Positions 1 to 6,807 of a stretch of 51,686 bases of DNA are shown piece after piece. The stretch comes from DATAQC01 sp038232455 (GTDB lineage: Bacteria; Actinomycetota; Acidimicrobiia; Acidimicrobiales; AC-14). The position numbers were made by a program, and so were the translations under genes. The DNA lies in the NCBI GenBank assembly GCA_038232455.1, contig JBBSHU010000005.1, positions 1 to 51,686 of the forward strand. Reading direction: 5' to 3'. Position 1 is the stretch's first letter. Every line of letters begins with the position of its first letter. The notes below the pieces were generated by a model. That model worked only from the letters and a program-made list of their open reading frames with translations, was not told the origin of the DNA and made no database searches.

Positions 1-117
1 GGCCAACTCGAGCACGGTTGCCTCACCGTCGGCCAACCGACGCACGATCGAGCGCCGCGTAGGGTCCGACAAGGCGGCGAAGACGACGTCGAACCGATCG
101 GGGGCCGTCACGGTCAT
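1..117 (-). CDS. ArsR-family transcriptional regulator, N-terminal part (cut by window edge)
   Basis: Read on the minus strand from ATG at 117, the first 39 residues run MTVTAPDRFDVVFAALSDPTR and on through RRSIVRRLADGE to the window edge. The pattern ALSDPTRR-x-I-x-x-x-L-x-x-GE is the signature opening of ArsR-type winged-helix repressors. These act as homodimeric DNA-binding regulators, many metal-responsive and others, next to SRPBCC or DHFR-fold genes, not. The start is supported by a GGAG ribosome site 11 bases upstream and by a good promoter. The effector cannot be judged because the sensing part lies outside the window. A DHFR-fold gene on the same strand, a common companion of this subfamily, lies upstream at 560-1126, separated by an insertion-sequence scrap. 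Confidence 0.85.
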   Translation of the reverse strand, partial: MTVTAPDRFDVVFAALSDPTRRSIVRRLADGEATVLELA

Positions 118-154
118 CGTTGCCGTCGCTCCTGCAGATACGTCACAGACTGGT

Positions 155-183
155 TATTTAACAGAGTGACTACATATAGTCAA
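155..183 (-). promoter_or_regulatory. Promoter of the ArsR gene with overlapping palindrome
   Basis: On the minus strand TTGACT (178-183) is followed by exactly 17 bases and then TAAATA (155-160), a good match to a housekeeping sigma promoter. A palindrome, GACTA-CATA-TAGTC (168-181), overlaps the -35 box and the spacer, where a repressor would block RNA polymerase. Autorepression by the ArsR protein is inferred from position only. Confidence 0.5.
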
Positions 184-295
184 GGGGGCCCGGCGTGTCG
201 ACGCAGCACATCGCTCCAAAGTGCCGCTTGTGGTCAGCCGCCGGCGACGAAGGCGACGACCTGTGTCTGACTTCGCGATGGAGATCCCGGTTTGA

Positions 296-563
296 TCAGA
301 CCACATCGTCGGGTCCCGGGTCGGGTTGCTGCTGGTACTTAGTTCGATGGTAGGCCAGCCGGCGAAGCCGTGATGCCTCGAGGCCTGCCTCGCGGGCCTT
401 GCGGATGGCTGGGCCACGTCCCCTCGTGCTCGTCGAGCGGCGTGACATACCCGATCCCAGCGTGGAGGCGTACCCCGTTCCAGTGCGTGCGGACGACGGC
501 CAGCTCCGCGCGCAGGACCACCGGGTCGGTGATGCGTCGTGCCCAGGGGCAGCCGATCTTCAA
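296..563 (-). pseudogene. IS3-family transposase (integrase core), C-terminal remnant with frameshift
   Basis: The minus strand encodes WNGVRLHAGIGYVTPLDEHEG, matching the end of the DDE integrase core in IS3-type OrfB transposases (RLH-x-x-GY-x-TP-x-E). The continuation GRGPAIRKAREAGLEASRLR, ending in a TGA at 296-298, lies in another frame. The shift falls in a run of four G near 385, and one extra G explains it. The front two thirds of the transposase, with the first catalytic residues, are missing, and upstream sequence is taken over by the DHFR-fold gene end. This is a dead scrap left by an insertion sequence; no terminal repeats are visible. The family call is firm, the subgroup is not. 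Confidence 0.7.
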
Positions 564-1126
564 GCCGTAACTCGACTGGGCTGGTAGCTCAGAGCCACCG
601 CCCCCGACCGGAATTCCTGGCGCCCCACGAGCTTCAGCTCGAGCCGCTCCCTCAGGCCGGCGAACAACGTCGGCCCGTGGCCAGCAAGGATGGGCTGCAC
701 GACGAACTCGTACTCATCGATCAATCCCAGATCCGCCAGGGCCAGCGGGAGGGTCACGCCTCCTGTGAACAGGCCTTTGCCTGGCTCCCGCTTGAGCTGC
801 TGAACGGCTTTCTCCAGGTCACCGTGCACGAGCTCCGCGTTCCAATCGACCCGGTCCAGGGTGCCCGACACGACGTACTTCTTTGCCCCGTCGATCGTCC
901 GGGCGAAGGGGATCATCCAATCAGCCATCCAGTCGGGCCACGTTCCCGTCGCCAGCTGCCGCCACGCTGCCTCCATCATCTCGTAGGTCACCCGGCCAAG
1001 GAGCAGGGCATCGGCTCGTTCCAGATTGGCGGCGTGATGGCGATGCAACTCCTCGTCCGGGATCGCCTCCCGGTGATCGCAGCAGCCGTCGAGGGTGACG
1101 TTGATCGAGTATCGGAGCGGTCTCAT
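560..1126 (-). CDS. Dihydrofolate-reductase-fold (RibD C-terminal-like) protein
   Basis: The 188-aa product begins MRPLRYSINVTLDGCCDHRE and contains ADALLLGRVTYEMMEAAW near residue 40, KYVVSGTLDRVDWN near 80 and a glycine turn FTGGVTLPLALADLGLIDEY near 120. This is the layout of the RibD-C/YwjB-YyaP group, stand-alone NADPH-binding reductases related to DHFR and riboflavin biosynthesis reductase. Substrates of the group are mostly unknown. ATG 1126 was chosen over an in-frame start at 1255 because homology begins there and GGGAG sits 7-8 bases upstream. The gene lies on the same strand as the ArsR gene. Its last codons overlap the transposase scrap, so the insertion landed just behind it. Confidence 0.85.
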   Translation of the reverse strand: MRPLRYSINVTLDGCCDHREAIPDEELHRHHAANLERADALLLGRVTYEMMEAAWRQLATGTWPDWMADWMIPFARTIDGAKKYVVSGTLDRVDWNAELVHGDLEKAVQQLKREPGKGLFTGGVTLPLALADLGLIDEYEFVVQPILAGHGPTLFAGLRERLELKLVGRQEFRSGAVALSYQPSRVTA

Positions 1127-1470
1127 AGGTTGCTCTCCCTTTGCTGCGGTCGCGGGCACCTGGCGGACCGTCATCAGACCGGCGCCGCCGCCATTTCTCA
1201 TCGGTCCCCCGGTCGGACCTGCTGGGAAGACGCGAGGATCGCGCACCGGTAGCACCGAAGGGCCGGCGCCCTGTCCCGCAAGTGCCGTTGGAGGCGCCTT
1301 GCCGAACCAGGATTCTTGGTGGCGCTTGCCAGCGGAGGGCCGCCGGACCGGACCGGATTCGCCGGTGGCGGGCGAGGGCGCGTGCCCTCCGGCTCACCGG
1401 GCGTTTCGTTGGATGTTCCCAGGCACCCTGGACTCGCTACCGGCGCCTCCGGACCGGTCGACAGATTGGC
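1127..1470. other. Gap without a convincing gene
   Basis: Several overlapping frames stay open here on both strands, as expected at this GC content. None shows a recognisable domain, a ribosome site or plausible composition. It must hold the promoter of the DHFR-fold gene, but I see no clear -35/-10 pair. Confidence 0.4.
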
Positions 1471-1794
1471 CTAAGCGTTCAGGATCCTGCGCCGATCCTC
1501 GTCACGGGCCTGATTGAGCTCGCTGTCGGTTTCCTCGATCCCGTCGAGCGATGCGTCGAAGAGCAGCAGGACATCGTGGTCTTCGAACAAGACGTCCCGG
1601 GCCCACTCGAAGTCGTGTTCCCGGGCGGCGTGTTCGGGAAGCGAGAGATCTACCGGCACGGTGCCGTCGTTGATTCCGGCCTCGGCAGAATCGATGACGA
1701 GGTGTAGCGCCATCTCCTCGCCTGTAGACGACGCGCGCGTGCTTGGCTCGAACCACGCTACCGAAGGAGTGATTCTCGGCACCAGAGCGACCAC
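1471..1794 (-). CDS. Hypothetical acidic protein
   Basis: A 107-aa minus-strand frame starts at GTG 1794 and ends in TAG. The product is acidic, especially its second half (EHDFEWARDVLFEDHDVLLLFD near residues 59-80), with a final Arg-rich tail. No family is recognised. An alternative ATG at 1713 would give an 80-aa protein. The coding call rests on length, reasonable composition and a divergent layout with the HEPN-like gene that begins at 1824; the 29 bases between the two GTG starts would have to carry both promoters, which weakens the longer start. Function is unknown. Confidence 0.45.
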   Translation of the reverse strand: MVALVPRITPSVAWFEPSTRASSTGEEMALHLVIDSAEAGINDGTVPVDLSLPEHAAREHDFEWARDVLFEDHDVLLLFDASLDGIEETDSELNQARDEDRRRILNA

Positions 1795-1823
1795 GATCGG
1801 GCGGGGCGCGTACTCTTCGTTCC

Positions 1824-2446
1824 GTGGGCTACCACGAATCGTTTCCGCTCGAGCGGTGGCATGGAGCGAGACGGGAGGCCATCGACACGCTTGCGGCCGC
1901 GCATGTCGCGATGGGGGAGGTCGAAGGCCCGGGACGTCCGCTCGAGATTGGCCGTCCTATCGCCCATGCCTACGTCCTCCGGGTCGTGGCCGAGTTCCAA
2001 GCATTCAGCCGAGACCTTCACGACCTGGCTGCAGAGAAGACGGTTGAACTCTCGGGCGCTATGCCGGAGCACCGGCCCTTGTTGACCACGGCCACGACCG
2101 AAGGGCGGTACATCGATCGCGGAAACGCTGATCTGCGAAGCCTCGCGTCCGACTTCAAACGGATAGGCATCAGCGGCGTTTCGCGGAAGACTGGGGCGTT
2201 GAACGGCCACTGGGAGCCGGCACCCGTCGACGCGGCGACCGTGGCTACTACGGCGACCTCATTGAGTTGCGCAACTGCCTGGCTCACGGCAACCAGAGCC
2301 AGCTCGACCGACTGCGGGAAAGAGGCGTCCCCGACACCGTGACGTGGGCACGAAAGCGACTGCCAGGACTGGATCGAACCGCCAGCGCGCTGGATCGTGT
2401 TGTGTGGCAACATTTGACCACCTCGTTCGCAACGGATCCGTGGTGA
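1824..2446 (+). pseudogene. HEPN-like domain protein, interrupted by a frameshift
   Basis: The first frame, from GTG 1824, encodes a helical protein (ERWHGARREAIDTLAAAHVA; HAYVLRVVAEFQAFSRDLHD) up to about 2160. Family-like sequence then continues in another frame as GYYGDLIELRNCLAHGNQSQ and ends at TGA 2444-2446. R-N-C-L-A-H fits the R-X4-6-H motif of HEPN RNase folds, found in toxins, abortive-infection proteins and RiboL-PSP-type domains. A one-base change around 2150-2185 is enough to join the halves. If restored the protein would be about 207 aa. The next gene begins 5 bases after the stop, so the two look like one transcription unit. Whether the break is real or an assembly error is open. 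The HEPN call is based on the motif and helical context only. Confidence 0.5.
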
Positions 2447-2451
2447 GACCG

Positions 2452-2646
2452 ATGGCCGATCAGCTCAAGGTAGGCGATTCCGTCCTCGTGCCCTGGGGCC
2501 TCGGGGAACCGGTCGAGGCCACCGTGCTGGAGGTATGGGGCGATCCTCCGAGACATGTCAGAGTTCAGCTGCGACCGAGCGACGGCGACGAGACGGATGA
2601 GCCGACGGTGATCCTGGTGTCGCCCAGCCTCCTTTTGGCCGCCTGA
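2452..2646 (+). CDS. Small hypothetical protein, possible partner of the HEPN-like gene
   Basis: ATG 2452 opens a 64-aa frame beginning MADQLKVGDSVLVPWGLGEP. It is rich in alternating Val and charged residues (VEATVLEVWG; HVRVQL; TVILVSP), which suggests a small SH3-like or Tudor-like beta barrel. The start lies 5 bases after the stop of the HEPN-like gene, implying co-transcription and perhaps a toxin-antitoxin or effector-regulator pair. No family is recognised and the pairing is inference from spacing. An in-frame start at 2344 was rejected because it would overlap the end of the HEPN-like frame. Confidence 0.5.
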   Translation: MADQLKVGDSVLVPWGLGEPVEATVLEVWGDPPRHVRVQLRPSDGDETDEPTVILVSPSLLLAA

Positions 2647-2651
2647 GCAAG

Positions 2652-2862
2652 ACGAAGCCGCCCTCGCCGCTGTTCGCCCGGTACGGGCTCGTCGTGGTCG
2701 ACCAGCGCCACCATGTACCTGCCGTGTCGTGCGTAGCTTGCTTGACGGGCAGAGGGCCGCGCTGGCTCGGCCTGACTGCCACGCCCTACCAAGGGATCGT
2801 CTCGAGGCCATCATCACCCTGCAGTGCGACTCGACCGGCCCCGAGATCACGGCAGAGGAGGC
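2652..2862 (+). pseudogene. Remnant of a DEAD/DEAH-box (SF2) helicase
   Basis: Frame one reads LFARYGLVVVDQRHHVPAVS and then RWLGLTATPY. This resembles helicase motif II (VVDECHH-x-PA) followed by motif III (GLTATPY). After Tyr the frame must change for the family-like stretch RDRLEAIITLQC to continue. The spacing between motifs is too short for a complete domain and motif II reads DQRHH rather than DECHH. Motif I and the whole C-terminal helicase domain are missing. The piece is a degenerate fragment, probably from a restriction- or defence-linked helicase, though that origin is inference. Confidence 0.6.
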
Positions 2863-2885
2863 TGCCGGTTCCGCGCTCGTGCGCC

Positions 2886-3302
2886 GTGAGTATCGTTCAC
2901 CGGACCCTGGCGGAGGTTCCCGGCGACCAGCACGACCTCGGACTGATCTGCTTCGGCCTGGCGTTGCGCCAAAACGGGTGGCGCATCACGTTACTGGGGC
3001 CCGACACGCCGCTCCCGACGATCACCGGGACGGCGCTCCTACTGCGACCGGCATTGGTGGTCATGACGGCCGTGGTCCGACCCGGGAGAGATGCCCTGAA
3101 GGACGATCTGGCATCGATCGGGACCCATGCGCCGCTGGCCCTCGCACGTGCCGGAGTGAAGGAAAGCGACGCTGTGACCGCCCGGGCCCGGTTTCTGGTC
3201 GGAGACCCTTTCACCGCGGCGGCAACGATCGCCGCCGAGACCGCCGCCGCCGCCGGCGGAGCGGCGCGGCGATCGACGCCTCGGACGACACGGCGCCGCT
3301 GA
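2886..3302 (+). pseudogene. Truncated B12-binding-domain regulator (MerR-type C-terminal half)
   Basis: From GTG 2886 a 138-aa frame encodes GDQHDLGLICFGLALRQNGW, then RITLLGPDTPLPTI, PALVVMTAVV and FLVGDPFTAA. D-x-H-x-x-G (DQHDLG) is the cobalamin-binding motif, and the following Rossmann-like pattern matches the C-terminal domain of MerR-family B12-dependent photoreceptor or regulator proteins. The expected N-terminal MerR winged helix and helical bundle are absent; helicase-remnant sequence lies directly upstream. It therefore looks like the severed sensor half of a regulator. The tail after residue 120 is low-complexity Ala/Arg. A stand-alone B12-binding protein is possible but less likely. 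Confidence 0.55.
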
Positions 3303-3385
3303 GAGGCGTCGGGGCGCCGAACCGCAGCACGGCCGACAGGGGTTGTGGCAAACCGGCGCCGACGACACCGCGTAGCCACCCCAGG

Positions 3386-4003
3386 TCAGCGGATGAGGTA
3401 GCCGAGCGACCCGGCGGCGCGAACGAGATCGGGCAGGAGTCCGGGATGCGACAGGGGCACGTCCAGATCCGGGCTCCGCGGCAGCGCACGTTCGGCCCGT
3501 TCGAAGAGCACGAAGGCGGCATGGCCACCGTGCATCGACGACGGATACCAGATCCCGTCGATGCCGGGGTACGCCTCGTAGATCGTCCGGGCCCAGGCCT
3601 GGGCTCGCGGGCGAGGTCCCGACGCGAGTGCCTGGCTGGCCCCGGCGCGGGTCGGCCAGTCGCGTGTGAGGTCGAGCAGGCGGACTGATCGCGTCAGGCG
3701 AAATCCGGCGAGGCACCGGTCGGCGGCCACCCGGTCGACGAGGCGGGATCCCTGGAAGACCTCGGCCACGCAGGTGACGAGATGGCGTGCCCCGTACAGC
3801 ACGCCTCGCAGATCGCCGGCGACGTGATGGTCGAAGCGGGCGCCAGGAAGGGGCCCGTCGAAGCGAAACTGCCACCAGGTTGTCGAATACGGTCCACGCC
3901 GGGGATAGATGCGGGCGACCTGGGTGCCGGCCCGCAGGCTGTGGCGATCCGCGGGGACGAGCCGGAGCCCATCAGGCGGCGGTGGCCACGGGAACTTCGC
4001 CAA
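3386..4003 (-). CDS. RES-domain toxin (NAD+-degrading)
   Basis: The 205-aa product carries the RES-fold landmarks in order: Arg in ARIYPRRGPYSTTWW (about 31), Glu in HLVTCVAEVFQG (about 81) and Ser in GIWYPSSMHGGHAAFVLF (about 155). RES toxins (MbcT/Res) degrade NAD+ and arrest growth until neutralised. The start is TTG 4001-4003, lying immediately after the TGA of the upstream antitoxin, so translation is probably coupled. Length and residue order suggest an intact, functional toxin, unlike the neighbouring vapC. The antitoxin-toxin gene order is that of Res-Xre modules. Confidence 0.82.
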   Translation of the reverse strand: MAKFPWPPPPDGLRLVPADRHSLRAGTQVARIYPRRGPYSTTWWQFRFDGPLPGARFDHHVAGDLRGVLYGARHLVTCVAEVFQGSRLVDRVAADRCLAGFRLTRSVRLLDLTRDWPTRAGASQALASGPRPRAQAWARTIYEAYPGIDGIWYPSSMHGGHAAFVLFERAERALPRSPDLDVPLSHPGLLPDLVRAAGSLGYLIR

Positions 4004-4591
4004 TCAGAGCTCGTCGATGGCGCCGGCCAGGGCTGCTGCCGCGTCGGGCGCCCCTCCCGAGGACAGCCAGACGATCGGCGAGACCGCCTCGTCATCGACG
4101 ACGAGGTCGACGTTCGGCGTGGTGAACCAGCGGCTCACCGCCACGGGATGGAGTGCCGGCGACAGCTTGGACGCCACGGTTGTGATCCCCGGAACGAGCT
4201 TGGGTCCCTCGAGCTGGAAGGTGGGAATGAGCCACACGCCGCGGTGCTTGAAGGCGTGAAGCGAACGCGCATAGATGCGCTGGCGGACCCGGCTGGGGTC
4301 GACGCCCAGGCGTTCCGCCAGGTCGGCGACGTTCACCGACTTCGACACGAGCTGGGCGTGGGCAGCCGCAAGCCCGGCGATGGGCCCGAGCTCGCCCGGG
4401 CGTAGTGGTCGTAGCGACGCGCCGAGCTTTCTCACGGCGGTCTGCTGGGCCTCGCCGAAGTAGTCGGCGGGCCGGACATCGACCAGGGCAAGTGGCCCCG
4501 CCCCATCGGCGAAGTCCTCCAGTGCGGCGGCGAACTCGTCCTCGTCGACGCCGAATCTCCGCTCCAGCAGCTCGTGTAATGGCATGGCCAT
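4004..4591 (-). CDS. Xre/MbcA/ParS-type antitoxin of the RES toxin
   Basis: The 195-aa protein has a helix-turn-helix in its middle (VADLAERLGVDPSRVRQRIY, about 89-108) and ends with SPIVWLSSGGAPDAAAALAG, which resembles the toxin-binding DUF2384 helix pattern (P-x-x-W-L-x-x-G). It should bind and neutralise the RES toxin and, through its HTH, repress its own promoter. ATG 4591 is preceded by AGGAGG at good spacing; ATG 4585 is an alternative. Directly upstream lies an array of TCCTGA and TCAGGA half-sites suited to autoregulation. The central HTH with an extra N-terminal acidic section makes it larger than typical 130-160-aa family members. Confidence 0.78.
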   Translation of the reverse strand: MAMPLHELLERRFGVDEDEFAAALEDFADGAGPLALVDVRPADYFGEAQQTAVRKLGASLRPLRPGELGPIAGLAAAHAQLVSKSVNVADLAERLGVDPSRVRQRIYARSLHAFKHRGVWLIPTFQLEGPKLVPGITTVASKLSPALHPVAVSRWFTTPNVDLVVDDEAVSPIVWLSSGGAPDAAAALAGAIDEL

Positions 4592-4600
4592 CGCGACTCC

Positions 4601-4641
4601 TCCTGACCTCTCCTGACAGGATAGCTCAGGATAGCTCAGGA
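4601..4641. promoter_or_regulatory. Candidate operator: paired direct and inverted half-sites
   Basis: TCCTGA starts at 4601 and again at 4611. Its reverse complement TCAGGA starts at 4626 and again at 4636. Each pair is spaced exactly 10 bases, one helical turn, so four half-sites lie on related faces of the DNA. The array sits between the divergent Xre-RES and vapBC starts and covers the region where both promoters must be. Binding by the Xre-type antitoxin is inferred. Confidence 0.55.
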
Positions 4642-4653
4642 GAGCCTGGAGGC

Positions 4654-4710
4654 CAGCCCGTGGAAGGGAAAGATCAGCTCTCGGACCCTCTGGATCGACT
4701 TGGCGACGGC
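4654..4710. repeat. 57-bp duplicated segment matching the 3' end of acuC
   Basis: Bases 4654-4710 match 5406-5462 at 54 of 57 positions. At 5406-5462 the minus strand encodes the last residues of AcuC (SIQGVRELIFPFHGL region). At 4654-4710 the same DNA, read on the plus strand, forms the first codons of vapB. It is a short non-tandem direct duplication, 752 bp apart. Confidence 0.85.
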
Positions 4711-4911
4711 GACGGCGGCGAGGTTATTGACCGGGTCGCATCCGGGGAGCGGATCACCGTGACCCGTTCCGGAAAGCCGGTCGCAGAGCTTCGGCCGCTC
4801 CGGCCGGCCATACCTGCCGAGGTGTTGATCAAGCGCCGGGAATACCTCCCCGTCATCGACACACGTGCGTTGCGCGCCGACGTCGATGCGCTCCTAGACG
4901 GAAGTCTGTGA
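4660..4911 (+). CDS. vapB: VapB/Phd-type antitoxin with a chimeric N-terminus
   Basis: The 83-aa product has the core of a Phd/YefM-fold antitoxin: VIDRVASGERITVTRSGKPV then AELRPLRP (about 24-50), followed by a C-terminal toxin-binding tail ending LRADVDALLDGSL. Such proteins bind operator DNA and wrap the PIN toxin. GTG 4660 follows GGAGG by 7 bases. The first 17 codons come from the duplicated acuC tail (4654-4710), so the usual N-terminal strand (VGVRELRQN-like) has been replaced; the DNA-binding part may be altered. Its TGA overlaps the GTG of vapC (GTGA), the normal vapBC coupling. Confidence 0.65.
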   Translation: MEGKDQLSDPLDRLGDGDGGEVIDRVASGERITVTRSGKPVAELRPLRPAIPAEVLIKRREYLPVIDTRALRADVDALLDGSL

Positions 4912-5223
4912 ACGAGGCGGAGCGGGCCCCACGGGGTGTGCTCGACACGAACACCGTCATCCTCCTGGGGCAGATCACTGATCTCGCGGTTCTGCCGGTC
5001 GAGCCGCTCATCACGGCGGTGACCCTCGCCGAGCTCTCGGTGGCGTTGCTGCTTCGCTTCGCAGAGCGGGACGCAAGACCCACGCCCGCGCCTCGACGCC
5101 ATGATCGCCGCCACGGCGATCGTCCACGACATTCCGCTCTTCACCTGCAACCCGGAGGACTTCGAGGGCATCGCCGCACTCGACGTGCGGGTCATCCCCC
5201 ATCCGGGCGCCGCTCGAGGGTAG
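4908..5223 (+). pseudogene. vapC: VapC PIN-domain toxin, broken by frameshifts and an internal loss
   Basis: The N-terminus GVLDTNTVILLG (first PIN Asp) and TLAELSV (conserved Glu) are intact. The C-terminal part LDAMIAATAIVHDIPLFTCN and NPEDFEG is also clear, but in another frame. Between them only about 20 codons remain where a PIN domain usually has 45-55, and at least two frame changes are needed (about 5050 and 5095). The RNase would not be made intact. Translation would start at GTG 4908 inside the vapB stop. The end is TAG 5221-5223. The internal loss cannot be explained by a single sequencing slip, so real decay is likely. Confidence 0.72.
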
Positions 5224-5399
5224 AGGCAACTCGTTCCATCGCCGCCGCATGGCGGCCGGGCGCTCATCGCACTCCGGCGCAGGCTGACGAACGGCTCGCG
5301 ACGATGGGCCTGTGGAACGAGGACAAAGCCGATCCGTCCCTCCGACATGAGGATGTCCCAGCCGGCGACCCGAGCCGCGGGCGGGAGCTGAGGCCGACA

Positions 5400-6551
5400 T
5401 CAGCGCAGCCCGTGGAAGGGAAAGATCAGCTCTCGGACTCCCTGGATCGAGTTGGCGACGGCATCGGTGGTGGCGCCGGGCCGGCCCACTGCGGGCTCCG
5501 ACAGGCGGGAGGGAAGGGCATGGCCGGCTTCCCGTCCGGCTCGCTCCGTCCAGGCGGCGGGCAGCTCGTCGGCGATGTCGACTCCGGCCATCTCGGCGAA
5601 GTAGATGGTCCACGCCCGGGGCACCACGTCGGCCCACCGGTACCCGCCTCCGCCCGTCGCCAGCCATCGACCGCCGGCGGCCCGGTGGGCCAGGTCGTGG
5701 AGCGCCGTCGCCGTCTTCGTGTAGACGGCGGTGGTGAGCGACAGCTGGGCGAGGGGGTCGGCGTGGTGGGAGTCGCAACCGAGTTGGGTGACCAGCACGT
5801 CGGGGCGGAAGGCCTCCACCAACGGGGGCACCACCTCGGTGAACGCCCGCAACCAGTCGTCGTCACCGGTGAACGGCGGGAGCGGGACGTTCACCTTCGT
5901 CCCCGCGGCGTCGTCGGCTCCGGCCTCGCCGGTGGCTCCCGTTCCGGGGAACAGCGTTCGCCCGTCCTGGTGCAGAGAGATGGTCAGCACCCGGGGATCG
6001 CCGTAGAAGATGGTCTGGGGCCCGTCGCCGTGGTGTACGTCGATATCGACATAGGCCACCCGGGCGGCACCCTGGTCGAGCAGCCAGGCGATGGCCAGGG
6101 CGGGATCGTCGTAGACACAAAACCCGCTCGCTCGCTCGGCCAGCGCATGGTGCAGGCCGCCCGCCGGGTTGAAGGCGTGCTGAGCGCGCCCGGTCCACAC
6201 CGATTCCGCGGCCACCAGCGAGGCTCCTGCCACCCGGGCCGAGGCCTCGTGCATGTCCGGGAAGATCGGGTTGTCGCCGGGGCCGAACCCGAACCGGCCC
6301 CACGGGCCCGGCTCACCGTGCCCGGCACTGACGACGGCGTCGATGTAGCGGTCGGTGTGCACGAGGTTGAGTTCCTCGCGGGTGGCGTCGCGGGCGAGCG
6401 TCTCGACCACGCCGGGGCGCTCGAGGATGCCGTAGTCGGTGATGAGCCGGCGGGTCAGCACGACACGTTCGAAGCGAAGTGGATGCTGGGGGCCGTGGTC
6501 GTAGCGCGGCCGGTCATCGCCGTACCAGACCAGCTCCACGCGATCGCTCAC
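5400..6551 (-). CDS. acuC: AcuC-like histone deacetylase superfamily protein
   Basis: The 383-aa protein shows the arginase/deacetylase-fold motifs: NPAGGLHHALAERASGFCVY (catalytic His pair 134-135), AYVDIDVHHGDGPQTIFYGD (zinc ligands about 171 and 173), QLGCDSHHADPLAQL and TGGGGY near 310-320. AcuC-type enzymes remove acetyl groups from lysines, in Bacillus from acetyl-CoA synthetase, and are cytoplasmic. Full length and motif-complete. Start GTG 6551 (MSDRVELVWYGDD) fits the family N-terminus. A regulatory link to the acetyl-CoA-consuming PHA locus nearby is possible but speculative. Its last 57 bases of coding DNA have a copy at 4654-4710. Confidence 0.88.
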   Translation of the reverse strand: MSDRVELVWYGDDRPRYDHGPQHPLRFERVVLTRRLITDYGILERPGVVETLARDATREELNLVHTDRYIDAVVSAGHGEPGPWGRFGFGPGDNPIFPDMHEASARVAGASLVAAESVWTGRAQHAFNPAGGLHHALAERASGFCVYDDPALAIAWLLDQGAARVAYVDIDVHHGDGPQTIFYGDPRVLTISLHQDGRTLFPGTGATGEAGADDAAGTKVNVPLPPFTGDDDWLRAFTEVVPPLVEAFRPDVLVTQLGCDSHHADPLAQLSLTTAVYTKTATALHDLAHRAAGGRWLATGGGGYRWADVVPRAWTIYFAEMAGVDIADELPAAWTERAGREAGHALPSRLSEPAVGRPGATTDAVANSIQGVRELIFPFHGLR

Positions 6552-6807
6552 GCGCCCACGGTAGGTCGTGCCGGCTTCCGCCCGACGGACACCCGCCCTC
6601 CAGCATCGAGATCATCGCGGCCACGCTGGAGGAGCGTCTCAGGCCCGCGTCGTAGACGCGCCGGGCACGCCAGGTCCGTCAGCTCATTCGGCCCGATGAA
6701 CACCCCGACTTCGGTCGTCGAGCGGTATGGTGTCGCTGGCGCCACCCGGCTGCCGACGGTGGCGGTAGAGACCGATTAGACCGATCAACTCGGGAGGACC
6801 CACGACG

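Noticed and set aside
4908..6779. Long plus-strand open frame (over 600 codons)
   Set aside because: Only its first codons are vapC; the rest is the antisense shadow of acuC, with Gly/Arg/Val-rich low-information sequence.
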